From Flavobacterium bernardetii (lineage in GTDB: Bacteria; Bacteroidota; Bacteroidia; Flavobacteriales; Flavobacteriaceae): DNA of 64,000 nt. The DNA is taken from positions 62,001 to 126,000 of the forward strand of contig NZ_JAANOQ010000002.1 in NCBI RefSeq assembly GCF_011305415.1. The letters are read 5' to 3'. The position numbers and the translations under genes were made by a program. This document shows, one piece after another, positions 17,811-26,746 of the stretch. How positions within the stretch are numbered: the first letter of the stretch is position 1; the number at the start of each line of letters is the position of its first letter. The notes beneath the pieces are model-generated. The model was not told the origin of the DNA, did not search any database, and saw only the letters and a program-made list of their open reading frames with translations.

Positions 17811-17835
17811 TTCCAAAATATGGAAATAAATTCCA
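17811..17835. promoter_or_regulatory. TTCCA/TGGAA/TTCCA triple half-site, candidate upstream activator site 3
   Basis: TTCCA at 17811, TGGAA at 17821 and TTCCA at 17831, again in 10-bp steps. The core 15-mer is the reverse complement of sites 1 and 2. It sits between the histidine kinase stop and the response-regulator start and would drive the polysaccharide export genes. Confidence 0.6.
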
Positions 17836-17843
17836 AATTTTAA

Positions 17844-20800
17844 TTAGTTCATTTCATTTTCTTCAAGTTGTTCGATCACTTTAAACAGAATTATTTTTAT
17901 GGTGCCAAACAATTCTGAAATTTTTTCTTTATTAGTAGAAGTTAAACTAATTTTTTCTAATTCTCTAACTTCATTATAAATAGTATCGATGCCAACACCT
18001 TCAATGCTTGGTTTAATTTTATGCATTAATTTACTCACTTCAAAAAAGTCGTCTTGTTCAATGGCGACTTCCGTTTTTGTAATAATATCTTTAGCTTGAT
18101 TGATAAAGATCTGAAGCATTTTAATTACAAATTCAGTATTATTTTTACTTAAAGCAATTAAGTGCGTTAAGTTATAAAATTTAATTTCCGTATTTATGAT
18201 TTCACCCTTTTTATTTGATAAGTTTAAATGTTTAATTATGGTTTCAAAAAGATCTTTTTCATTAAAAGGTTTAGTAACATAATCATTCATCCCAACTTCT
18301 TTGCACCTATCAATTTCTGTTTTAAAAGCATTAGCTGTTAAAGCAATTATTGGGATATCTAGTTTTAAATTATTTCGGATAAAATGTGTGGTTTCAAAAC
18401 CATCCATAATTGGCATTTGAATGTCCATTAATATTAAATCGAACGTGTTATTTTCAAGAATTTCAATGGCTTCTTTCCCGTTTTCAGCTTCAGTGGTTAT
18501 ACAATTTATAGAACTTAAAGAGTTTTGAGCGACCATTCTGTTAAATTCATTATCTTCAACTAAAAGAATTTTTTTGTTTTCTAAATTTATATTTGAAGAA
18601 TCAAAAGTGTCATACGTAATGTTTGCTACATTTCCTTTTTCTAAAGTTAAATGAATTTCAATTTTGGTGCCTTGATCTTTTTTACTTTCAATTACTATTT
18701 CACCACCCATTAAATCTATTAATTGTTTTGTAATAGACATGCCAAGACCCGTTCCACCATATTTTTTGGTTTTATTACTTTCTTCCTGACTGAATTTGTT
18801 AAATATAGAAGTAATAAAATTAGATTCCATACCTATGCCTGTGTCTTCAATAGAAATGCAAATGGTTTGTTTTGAAGCTGCGTTTTTTAGTAAGCGACAA
18901 CTGATTAATATACTTCCTTCATTGGTGAATTTTATCGAATTCCCAACTAAATTAAATAAAATTTCTTCAATTCTTAAACTGTCACCTTTGAAATATTTGG
19001 TTAGTGAATCGTCATAAAAGGTTCTGAAAAGTAAGTTTTTTTGATCCGTTTTAGGTTGTAATACTTTAAAAACATTTTCAATAGTTTTATGTAAATCAAA
19101 ATCTTCAATTTCTAAGTTCATTTCTCCGGCTTCAATTTTAGAAATGTCTAAAATATTATTAATTATTGAAAGTAAATGTTTTGAAGCAATTGTACTGTTT
19201 TCAATATATTTATATTGTAATTCAGAAACGTTTTGTTTTTCTAATTCTCTTAAAAACCCAATTATTGCATTAAGTGGTGTTCGGATTTCATGACTCATAT
19301 TAGCTAAAAAAACTTCTTTTGCTTTTGAAGCTTCTAAAGCTTTTATTTTTTCAGCTTCTAATTCAAATTCTAATTGTTTTTGTTCTGTAACATCTAAATG
19401 AATGCCTATGGAGCCAATTAAATTTCCTTTATCGTCATAGTTAGGTGCTCCACTAACTGTCCACCAACGTAATTCACCTCGTTTATTTCTAATTGGCAAT
19501 TGATAGATGTCTGAAAGACCTTTTCTTCTTAGTTCTTTTACATCGTCTATTTTTCTTATGTTTTCTCCAAAAACAAAAAGATTTGCTGGTTTTTTTCCAA
19601 TTAATTCATCAATTTCATAGCCAGAAATTTTGCAGAAACTTTGATTTGCAAACTTAATGTTTTCTTCATTGTCTACTTCCAACATACCTAAATTCATGTT
19701 GGCAATCATATTTCTGTATTTTTCTTCTTGAATTTTTAATTGGTTTTCTACTTGTTTCCTTTCTGAAATATCCTGTATGAAGGAACAAAAAAACAATTCA
19801 TTATTTTGTTGAATAGGGATAATAGAAATTTCTATAGGAAATTCAAATCCCTCTCTATTGATTGCTGGTAATTCCAAGTTTTTATTTAAAGCTGGTCCTT
19901 CACCTGTTTTTAAATAATGTTCCATTCCTTTTACATGATTCGCTTTATGAACATCAGGAATGATAGTATCATGAAGCGGTTTTCCAATAACCTCTGATTT
20001 TTTCCAACCAAACATTTGTTCTGCACGATTGTTCCAAAAATTAATTAACCCTTTTTTATCAATAGTAATAATGGCATTTAAGGAAGAGTTCATAATCAAT
20101 CTGTTATGTTCTTCACTTTGTTCTAAAAGTTTTTGCGATTCAATTCGAGCAGTTATATCGGTGTATTTCCATAAATGTCCTTTGTATTCTTCTTTAATTA
20201 TAATCGGGATATAATTACGCTCTAAAAACTTTCCGTTTTTCAGTTCAAAACGTTCGTTGGTTATTATTTTTTTATTTTTTAAAGCGTTTTCTATACTCAA
20301 TGCAAAATGTTCTGGATCTTTAAATAAGTCTTTTGCTTGTTCTGTAGAATTGGTGCAATCTAATCCAATTAAATTTTCAGGGGCAACAGGAATAGAAAAG
20401 AAATCGCAAAAAAGATCATTGGTAAATTCTATTTTTCTGTTTTCATCTTCAACAAGAATTCCGGATTGAAGATTAGCTAAAAGTGTTTTTAATAATTCGA
20501 CAGTTGTGACAAGATTTTTTTCAGATTCTCTTCTTTTCTCAATTTGACTGTTTAAATATTTTGAAATGAATAGTAAATCATCAAGATTTTCTTTGTTGTG
20601 AAGCTCTTTAATATCATCGTCAATTGTTTCTAAAGTGTTGTATAAATTAGTTATTGAGATTTTTTTTAACTCATATTCTTTTTTTAGACTCGCATTAACT
20701 TCGTAATATTCTTTTTCACTTTCTAAAAAAGCATGTTCAGAAATCTCTTTATCTCTGTCAAAAGACAAATACGATTCATTAACGGCTTGTAAAAAATTTT

Positions 20801-20876
20801 GAAGCGTTTTATCTTCTAAATTGAAGTCGCTTAAATATTTGTTAATTTGTTTTTGAAGTAATTTATGTTGTTCCAT
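17844..20876 (-). CDS. hybrid PAS sensor histidine kinase with receiver and Hpt domains
   Basis: A 1010-residue soluble kinase without obvious TM segments. The N-terminus (~1-130) is a coiled coil. PAS domains follow at about 130-250, 255-375 and 380-500 (PAC endings such as ERKQVENQLK and DVTEQKQLE). HisKA with NMSHEIRTPLN (His ~527), HATPase_c (~630-765, DTGIGME, GGTGLGMSI), a receiver (~767-885, VEDNEFN, MDIQMPIMDG) and a C-terminal Hpt (~910-1000, LMHKIKPSIEGVG, His ~950) complete it. It is a full phosphorelay in one chain. It probably senses redox or another cytoplasmic signal and phosphorylates the neighbouring response regulators. It starts 2 bases after the FIST gene stop. Confidence 0.9.
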   Translation of the reverse strand: MEQHKLLQKQINKYLSDFNLEDKTLQNFLQAVNESYLSFDRDKEISEHAFLESEKEYYEVNASLKKEYELKKISITNLYNTLETIDDDIKELHNKENLDDLLFISKYLNSQIEKRRESEKNLVTTVELLKTLLANLQSGILVEDENRKIEFTNDLFCDFFSIPVAPENLIGLDCTNSTEQAKDLFKDPEHFALSIENALKNKKIITNERFELKNGKFLERNYIPIIIKEEYKGHLWKYTDITARIESQKLLEQSEEHNRLIMNSSLNAIITIDKKGLINFWNNRAEQMFGWKKSEVIGKPLHDTIIPDVHKANHVKGMEHYLKTGEGPALNKNLELPAINREGFEFPIEISIIPIQQNNELFFCSFIQDISERKQVENQLKIQEEKYRNMIANMNLGMLEVDNEENIKFANQSFCKISGYEIDELIGKKPANLFVFGENIRKIDDVKELRRKGLSDIYQLPIRNKRGELRWWTVSGAPNYDDKGNLIGSIGIHLDVTEQKQLEFELEAEKIKALEASKAKEVFLANMSHEIRTPLNAIIGFLRELEKQNVSELQYKYIENSTIASKHLLSIINNILDISKIEAGEMNLEIEDFDLHKTIENVFKVLQPKTDQKNLLFRTFYDDSLTKYFKGDSLRIEEILFNLVGNSIKFTNEGSILISCRLLKNAASKQTICISIEDTGIGMESNFITSIFNKFSQEESNKTKKYGGTGLGMSITKQLIDLMGGEIVIESKKDQGTKIEIHLTLEKGNVANITYDTFDSSNINLENKKILLVEDNEFNRMVAQNSLSSINCITTEAENGKEAIEILENNTFDLILMDIQMPIMDGFETTHFIRNNLKLDIPIIALTANAFKTEIDRCKEVGMNDYVTKPFNEKDLFETIIKHLNLSNKKGEIINTEIKFYNLTHLIALSKNNTEFVIKMLQIFINQAKDIITKTEVAIEQDDFFEVSKLMHKIKPSIEGVGIDTIYNEVRELEKISLTSTNKEKISELFGTIKIILFKVIEQLEENEMN

Positions 20877-20878
20877 AT

Positions 20879-22021
20879 TTATTCCGTTTCTTCAAAGCAA
20901 GTGATAGTCATTGTTTGATTGTGTAATTCGCAATTTGTTAAAGGATTTAAAGGTGATATTTCACCATAGGAATAAAATCCAGTGATGGAAGTGTCTTTTC
21001 CAAAAGTTTTTGCAATGGCTTCAATTTCTTCATCAATTCGATTTGAAAGTATTATTTTTCTTCCGACACAACTAATTAAGATGGCTAATTTTGGTTGCAT
21101 ATTATTTATGGATAAACTATTTGTTGCTGCTTCACTTGCGGCATCAATTAATTTATCAAAATTTGCTTTCATAAATTTTACTTTGCTTCCTATTGGTAAA
21201 TCGCCTGCAAAAGTCATGGATTGATTTTCTTCGTCTATGGTAAGTATGGTGCGAACAATAGAATCAGAACTATCAGATAGTTTTAAAGATAGTGGGAATA
21301 ATAAAGCCGAACCTGGGAGTTCATTGGCATATTTTCCGAGATAGTTTTTGTAAAGTTCTAAAGCGTTTTTATGGTCTATTTCAAATAATACATTGTTTTT
21401 TGAGAGGGTCACTTCTCTTTCTAATCCAAAAGTTTCCCAACCACCCATTGAACCATGAGAAACTTTTAATTTATCGCCATAAAAACCAATAGCTACAATG
21501 TTTCCTGACTTTGCGATGTCGTCTAATCCTACACAAGACTCTAAAAATCTTGTTCCGTCACCAGCTAATCCACCTGTTATTAATATATTATCAACATTGT
21601 TTTTATTTAAACCTTTTACTAGCTCACTTCCATTTACTTTGCTTCCGTCAGATAAAATAAAAATTAATTTTAAATTTTCTTTAGGCAGTAATTTGAATAG
21701 TTCTTCACCTGCGTTGAAACTGTTTTTTATGTTAGTTATATTGACACTTGCTTTTTTTATTGTGGTTGACGAAAATTGTATAGCTGTAAGAGAAAGCGTA
21801 TTTTCATTGGTTTCTATTCCATATATTTCTCCAGCTGTTGAACAAAGTGTAATTGTTGCGTTTGGAAATTTTTCTTTCAAAAAAGAAAAAGTTTTTGCGT
21901 CAATTACAATTTTATTTTCACCAAATCCAATTAATAATTGAACCTTTTCATTGGGAATGTTTTCCACATTCGACTCTTTAATAATGGCATTGTCTTTGAA
22001 AAGAAATGTAGCTACTTTCAT
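20879..22021 (-). CDS. FIST domain sensory protein
   Basis: A 380-residue protein with FIST_N (~25-210; IVIDAKTFSFLKEKFPNA, LCSTAGEI, LITGGLAGDG) and FIST_C (~220-375; AILISCVGRKIIL, GFYSYGEISP). FIST proteins are small-ligand, probably amino-acid, sensors linked to signal transduction. It overlaps the sigma-54 regulator stop by 4 bases and precedes the hybrid kinase, so it is probably an input to this phosphorelay. The ligand is unknown. Confidence 0.88.
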   Translation of the reverse strand: MKVATFLFKDNAIIKESNVENIPNEKVQLLIGFGENKIVIDAKTFSFLKEKFPNATITLCSTAGEIYGIETNENTLSLTAIQFSSTTIKKASVNITNIKNSFNAGEELFKLLPKENLKLIFILSDGSKVNGSELVKGLNKNNVDNILITGGLAGDGTRFLESCVGLDDIAKSGNIVAIGFYGDKLKVSHGSMGGWETFGLEREVTLSKNNVLFEIDHKNALELYKNYLGKYANELPGSALLFPLSLKLSDSSDSIVRTILTIDEENQSMTFAGDLPIGSKVKFMKANFDKLIDAASEAATNSLSINNMQPKLAILISCVGRKIILSNRIDEEIEAIAKTFGKDTSITGFYSYGEISPLNPLTNCELHNQTMTITCFEETE

Positions 22022-23370
22022 TTTGAATCTGAGTTTAAAGTGTTTAACAAATTATAAATGGTTGATTTTCCTATATCTAGTTTTTGAGCTGTTTTTACTA
22101 CATCATTGTTGTTTTTTTTAAGATGATGTAAAATGATTTCATGGGTATATTCTTTTAAACTTTTTTCTTCGGTAAAATAAAAATTGTCACTATTTAAATT
22201 TGAAAATGTAATGTCGTCATCATTAATTGTTTTGCCATCACACATTACACAAGCTAAATCTATTACTGATTTCAATTCTCTAATATTACCTGGAAAAGGA
22301 TATTTAAGTAATTTTGATTTTGCGCTACTTGAAATTGAAATGGGTTTTAATTTATTTTCCTTAATAAAAATCTCAATAAAATGTTTTGAGAGTAAAAGTA
22401 TGTCATTTTCTCTTTCTCTTAAAGGTGGTATTTGAATTGGTAATCCTATAATTCTAAAATATAAGTCTTCTCTAAAGTTTTTATTTTTAACTTCTTCTAC
22501 TAAATCTTTATGTGTGGCAATAATTAATCTGGCATTAAACTTTACGGGAGATTTCCCACCAATTGAAACCACTTCTCTTTCTTGGATGACTCTTAAAAGC
22601 TTGCTTTGTAAATTATAATCAAGTTCAGCTATCTCGTCTAGAAAAATTGTACCACCATTTGCTTGTTCAAACTTTCCTATTTTTTTGCTATCTGCTCCAG
22701 TAAATGCACCTTTTTCATGTCCGAAAAACTCACTTTCAATTAAGTCTTTTGGGATGGCAGCCATGTTTACTGCAATAAATGGTTTGTTTTTTCTGTCAGA
22801 ATTATAATGAATAGCTTTTGCAACAACATCTTTTCCTGTACCTGTTTCGCCAGTTATAGAAACATTAATAGTATTGTTTATGGCTTTATTAATTTTTGTA
22901 TAGATCGATTTTATAGCTTCACTTTGACCAATAATTGTGTTTTCAAAGCTAAATTTTTCTTCTAATTTCTCTTTCAACTCTTCCACTTCATGAATTAAAT
23001 TCATGTTGTCTCTAAGTTTTATAATAGCATTCCAAAGTAAATCTTTTGTGTGGTTGTTTTTTACGATATAATCATGCGCACCTATTTTTAAAAAATTTAT
23101 GGCCACTTCAACATCTTCTTGACCACTGATTATTATTACTGGAATCTTATTGTTAATTTCTTTTATTTTTTTTAAAAGTACGTCACCTGCAATGTCTGGT
23201 AACCCAAAATCTAAACATATAATGTCAGGTTTCAAATGAAAATTACTTAGGCAATCTTTTCCATTTTCAAAAAGATGAACATTATATTCAGGGTTTAATG
23301 ATAAATGATATTTTAAGGTTTGTCCAAAAAAAACATCGTCTTCTACAATAAATATATTTAATGCTTTCAT
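22018..23370 (-). CDS. sigma-54-dependent response regulator (NtrC family)
   Basis: A 450-residue bacterial enhancer-binding protein. The receiver (1-125) has E10-D12, phospho-acceptor Asp54 (IICLDFGLPD) and Lys in YIVKN. The AAA+ domain (~145-375) has Walker A GETGTGKD (~170), an intact GAFTGA loop (~219-224) that contacts sigma-54, and Walker B GTIFLDEIAEL. The C-terminal Fis-type HTH (~405-448) has HLKKNNNDVVKTAQKLDIGKSTIYNLL. It is the obvious candidate to bind the three dyads further down the run. It is first in the minus-strand gene series. Confidence 0.92.
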   Translation of the reverse strand: MKALNIFIVEDDVFFGQTLKYHLSLNPEYNVHLFENGKDCLSNFHLKPDIICLDFGLPDIAGDVLLKKIKEINNKIPVIIISGQEDVEVAINFLKIGAHDYIVKNNHTKDLLWNAIIKLRDNMNLIHEVEELKEKLEEKFSFENTIIGQSEAIKSIYTKINKAINNTINVSITGETGTGKDVVAKAIHYNSDRKNKPFIAVNMAAIPKDLIESEFFGHEKGAFTGADSKKIGKFEQANGGTIFLDEIAELDYNLQSKLLRVIQEREVVSIGGKSPVKFNARLIIATHKDLVEEVKNKNFREDLYFRIIGLPIQIPPLRERENDILLLSKHFIEIFIKENKLKPISISSSAKSKLLKYPFPGNIRELKSVIDLACVMCDGKTINDDDITFSNLNSDNFYFTEEKSLKEYTHEIILHHLKKNNNDVVKTAQKLDIGKSTIYNLLNTLNSDSK

Positions 23371-23449
23371 CTACTCTTTTGATATTTATTTATAAATTTA
23401 AAATTAATAATAATCTTGCGAAACGTAAACTTGACTTAAAATTAAGAAA

Positions 23450-23485
23450 AAATTTTACGGTATAGCCGTAAAATTTGTTAATTAA
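23450..23485 (-). terminator. perfect 11-bp hairpin, minus-strand terminator
   Basis: AAATTTTACGG (23450-23460), loop TATAG, CCGTAAAATTT (23466-23476). On the minus strand it is followed by TTTTTTCTT, so it would stop transcription coming from the ORF remnant at 23580-23882 before the sigma-54 regulator gene. A second weaker hairpin (ATACAGC-GAAGCCGTAT) lies at about 23501-23517. Confidence 0.6.
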
Positions 23486-23579
23486 TTACTGTTTAAAAAA
23501 ATACAGCGAAGCCGTATAAATATAAAAAAAAACTGACTAAAGAAGCAACTTTTATTTATATTTATTGGAAAAATATTAC

Positions 23580-23882
23580 CCTCCTAAATATGTTGCGTTT
23601 ATTTCGCATTCGTAACCTCTAATTTCTATTACTCCTAAAACGTGAGGATCCGAGTTGTTAATGTTATCATTATTGTCAACAGAATATTTAGCGTTTAATA
23701 TACAGGTTGGTCTAGTAATTAAATTTACCGTTGTAAATATAGTTTCTTCATTAAGAAATTGATAAATATGTGTTCCACTACCGTCTCTTGCTAGATCATT
23801 AAAACGGTTATATCTTACATATAAAAATACAATACTTTTGCTTTTTATTTTAAAATAATATTTAGACTTTAGATATTTTTAA
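23580..23882 (-). pseudogene. start-less open frame, possible gene remnant
   Basis: About 100 minus-strand codons stay open and end in ...RGYECEINATYLGG-stop at 23580. The stretch reads like real protein (RPTCILNAKYSVDNND, DPHVLGVIEIRGYE) but has no in-frame ATG, GTG or TTG; upstream a TAA closes the frame at about 23883. A good terminator follows on the same strand. It may be the 3' remnant of a deleted gene. I do not recognise the family. It could also be chance coding potential in AT-rich DNA. Confidence 0.3.
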
Positions 23883-23962
23883 ATAAAGGCATTACTTTTG
23901 ATAATACATATTAAAATTTCTAACCTTCAGATTCGTAAGATTCTGAAATAAATTCAGAATAA

Positions 23963-24679
23963 ATGATTGATAATTTAAAGAAAATATTAAACGAAGACCA
24001 AGATCCGAAAGCAATTGAGAAAATCACGTCTAAATTAGAAAATTTATTAATGTCCAATGAAGAAGTAGGTTATATCGCTGTTCAGAAAAAACCAGCCATT
24101 ACGGTTTTTCCAGATAGTATTGTAGTCACAAACAAACGTATTATTTTATGTAAACCTAAAAACTTAGGTTTGTCAATGGGATTTATGGATTATGATTGGG
24201 ACGATATTGCTGGAACTTTTGTAAAAGAAGGTCTGCTAGGTTCCGATTTTTCCTTTTCAACTAAAACGGAATTAACGCATACGGTTGATTATTTGCCAAA
24301 AAATCAAGCACGTAAATTATATACGTATGCAAAAGAACAATTGGATATCTTGAAAAACGGAGTATCAATAAATGTAAATCCTGTTCCAGATACTGAAATT
24401 GAAGCTGCTGTTGAAGTTGCTGCTGCTGCAGTTGAAATTGAAGAAGTTCCAACAGAAGAAGTAATACATTTTGCGGAAATTATTTCGGCAGATATGATTC
24501 CTCCAGTACAAGATACAGAATTAGAAGTGCCAATTCCACATCATGAAAAAAAGCTTTCGGAATTATCAAAAGACGAATTATTTGATAAATTGAATAATTA
24601 TAAGAAGTTGTTAGACAATGATTTAATTATTCAAGGTGAATATGATAGATTAAAAAATGAAATTTTACCATTTCTGTAA
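23963..24679 (+). CDS. PH-domain protein with C-terminal SHOCT-like helix
   Basis: A 238-residue soluble protein. Residues ~45-125 look like a bacterial PH domain: AITVFPDSIVVTNKRIILCK, DYDWDDIAGTFV and the terminal helix QARKLYTYAKEQLDIL. An acidic Ala/Glu/Val-rich linker (~140-190) leads to SKDELFDKLNNYKKLLDNDL followed by IIQGEYDRLKNEIL, a SHOCT-like oligomerisation motif. Function unknown; PH-SHOCT proteins are often linked to membrane stress. A short inverted repeat (TTCTGAA-N5-TTCAGAA, 23941-23959) precedes the ATG. Confidence 0.7.
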   Translation: MIDNLKKILNEDQDPKAIEKITSKLENLLMSNEEVGYIAVQKKPAITVFPDSIVVTNKRIILCKPKNLGLSMGFMDYDWDDIAGTFVKEGLLGSDFSFSTKTELTHTVDYLPKNQARKLYTYAKEQLDILKNGVSINVNPVPDTEIEAAVEVAAAAVEIEEVPTEEVIHFAEIISADMIPPVQDTELEVPIPHHEKKLSELSKDELFDKLNNYKKLLDNDLIIQGEYDRLKNEILPFL

Positions 24680-24815
24680 AATAAATGAAATTTCTATTTT
24701 TTTTTATTTTTCTAGTTTTTATCTGTTTTTTTTTCGTTAAAATCAGGTAATGGTAAATGATATATGGTTTTTTTTATTATTTAAATAGAAAATTATCATT
24801 AAAAAATTGTTAAAA

Positions 24816-24842
24816 AATTAACATTCGTGTTAATTTTTTTTT
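24816..24842 (+). terminator. intrinsic terminator after PH-domain gene
   Basis: AATTAACA (24816-24823), TTCG tetraloop, TGTTAATT (24828-24835), then a T-run to 24842. It ends the PH-domain transcript before the T9SS protein gene. Confidence 0.75.
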
Positions 24843-24910
24843 GTTATCTCATTGGTTTTCAAAATATATTTACTACTATTGTGACGATTTAATTCCTAAA
24901 ACTACTAAAA

Positions 24911-26713
24911 ATGAAAAAAATTACACTAATTACTGCATTATTTGCATTTTTTCAGATGAATGCGCAAGTAATGTCCGAAGACTTTGACACAGCTTTAAAC
25001 TGGACGGTTGTTAAATTATCAGGTGCTTCTGCAAATGCAGGTTGGACAAGAGTAACAAATGGTGCTGCACCAACTTGTTCTCCTTATTCAGGAGCTGGTA
25101 TGGCTAAATTTGCCTCTTATGATATAGATGCTGGTAATGTTTATGCTTTAACTTCACCATCTTTTACTTTAGTTGGTACGAATACTTATTGTGTGAAATT
25201 TGCGATGTATCGCGATGGTGGTTATGCAACTGCTGCAGATAAAGTGGCTGTGCATTTAACATCAACTGCAACTACAGCTCCAGCTGCTGGAAATTTATTA
25301 GGTACAATTAATAGATCAATGTCTTTATTACCAACGGTAGCTACAGAAGGTTGGTATACATATCAATTTAATATTGCTGCTTCAACTGCAGGAGCAAGGT
25401 TTTTAAGATTAGTTGCTACATCTCAATACGGGACTAATATGTATGTTGATAATGTTTCTGTTAAGCAGCTTTTAAATAATGACTTAGGTTTGGAATCGAT
25501 AACAGTTACACCTACTTTTTTAACAAATACAACAAAAAACATTACAGGTTCTTTTAAAAACAATGGTTTGAATATTGTGAATACAGCTACATTAAACTGG
25601 CAAGTTGATAGTGGTGCAATTTATACTCAAAATTTAACTGGTTTAAATTTGGCTCCTGGAGCTACATATAATTATAATCATACAACACAATGGACACCAA
25701 CTACAGGTAACTATTCTTTAAAGGTTTGGGTTTCAAATCCAAATGGTTCTACTGATAATTATTTGACTGATAATGAAGTTATCAAACCTATAAGAGTTGC
25801 GAGTAATTCGGCTTCTAAAAAACCTTTATTAGAGAAATTTACTAGTTCTACTTGTGGACCATGTGCTGGATATAATTCTAGTACGTTTACACCGTTTTAT
25901 TCTACAAATTCTAATAATGTTTGTTTGATTAATTATCAAGTAAACTGGCCAGGTGCTGGAGATCCATATTATACTGCTGAAACAGGTACTAGAAGAATGT
26001 ATTATCAAGTTTCTGGTGCGCCAACATTATTTATAAATTCTAAAACTTCTGGAGCTGGTTCAACAGCGGCATTACAAACTGAAGTTAATACTGCTGCAGC
26101 ACAACAAGGTTATTTTGCAGTTTCTGCTACAAAAAATTTAGTTGGAAATGTTATGAATGTTAGTGTTAATACTACACCGTATTTAACTGGTCAATTCAGA
26201 TTGTTTGCAGTTGTGATAGAAAAAACAACTTCAGGAAATGTAGCTTCTAATGGGGAAACATCTTTCAAAAATGTTATGATGAAAATGATGCCAGATGCGT
26301 CTGGTACTGTTTTAACTTGTACAGCAGATACACCAATTGTTACTAATTTATCTGTAGATTTATCAGGTACTTTTATTGAGGAATATACAGACTTAGAAGT
26401 AATTGTTTTTGTACAAGATTATGCAACAAAAGAAATTATGAATTCAGGTGTAGCTACTCAATTATTATCAAATAGCTCATTTGAATTAGCAAAAATTAAA
26501 GTTTTTCCTAATCCTTCAAATGGGGTAGTTACAATAGATACTGTTTTACCAACAGATGTAGTTGTTTTAGATATTACAGGAAAAGAAGTATTTAAAGCAT
26601 CAAGCATTACGAATGAAACTTCATTAAATTTAACTAATTTACAAAAAGGTGTATATATGTTAAAAATGAAAAATGAAGTTGGTGAGCAAACTGAAAAAAT
26701 TATAATTGAATAA
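24911..26713 (+). CDS. secreted Omp28-like protein with T9SS sorting tail
   Basis: A 600-residue exported protein. It has a signal peptide (KKITLITALFAFFQMNAQ), a choice-of-anchor/MAM-like lectin fold (~20-188), and a CARDB-like Ig domain (~190-295). An Omp28-related thioredoxin-like domain (~300-480) carries TSSTCGPCAGYNS at ~312-324, a CxxC redox motif, with the cis-Pro region VSGAPTLFINS. The last ~80 residues are a Por secretion tail (IKVFPNPSNGVVTID ... LQKGVYMLKM ... EKIIIE), so it should leave the cell by type IX secretion and be surface-attached or released. The substrate of the redox site is unknown. Confidence 0.85.
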   Translation: MKKITLITALFAFFQMNAQVMSEDFDTALNWTVVKLSGASANAGWTRVTNGAAPTCSPYSGAGMAKFASYDIDAGNVYALTSPSFTLVGTNTYCVKFAMYRDGGYATAADKVAVHLTSTATTAPAAGNLLGTINRSMSLLPTVATEGWYTYQFNIAASTAGARFLRLVATSQYGTNMYVDNVSVKQLLNNDLGLESITVTPTFLTNTTKNITGSFKNNGLNIVNTATLNWQVDSGAIYTQNLTGLNLAPGATYNYNHTTQWTPTTGNYSLKVWVSNPNGSTDNYLTDNEVIKPIRVASNSASKKPLLEKFTSSTCGPCAGYNSSTFTPFYSTNSNNVCLINYQVNWPGAGDPYYTAETGTRRMYYQVSGAPTLFINSKTSGAGSTAALQTEVNTAAAQQGYFAVSATKNLVGNVMNVSVNTTPYLTGQFRLFAVVIEKTTSGNVASNGETSFKNVMMKMMPDASGTVLTCTADTPIVTNLSVDLSGTFIEEYTDLEVIVFVQDYATKEIMNSGVATQLLSNSSFELAKIKVFPNPSNGVVTIDTVLPTDVVVLDITGKEVFKASSITNETSLNLTNLQKGVYMLKMKNEVGEQTEKIIIE

Positions 26714-26746
26714 TAATTAAATAATAATTAAATAATTCCAAATTTT

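Noticed and set aside
21498..21941. 147-codon plus-strand ORF opposite the FIST gene
   Set aside because: It is the antisense shadow of a clear FIST coding sequence, with no domain or promoter of its own.
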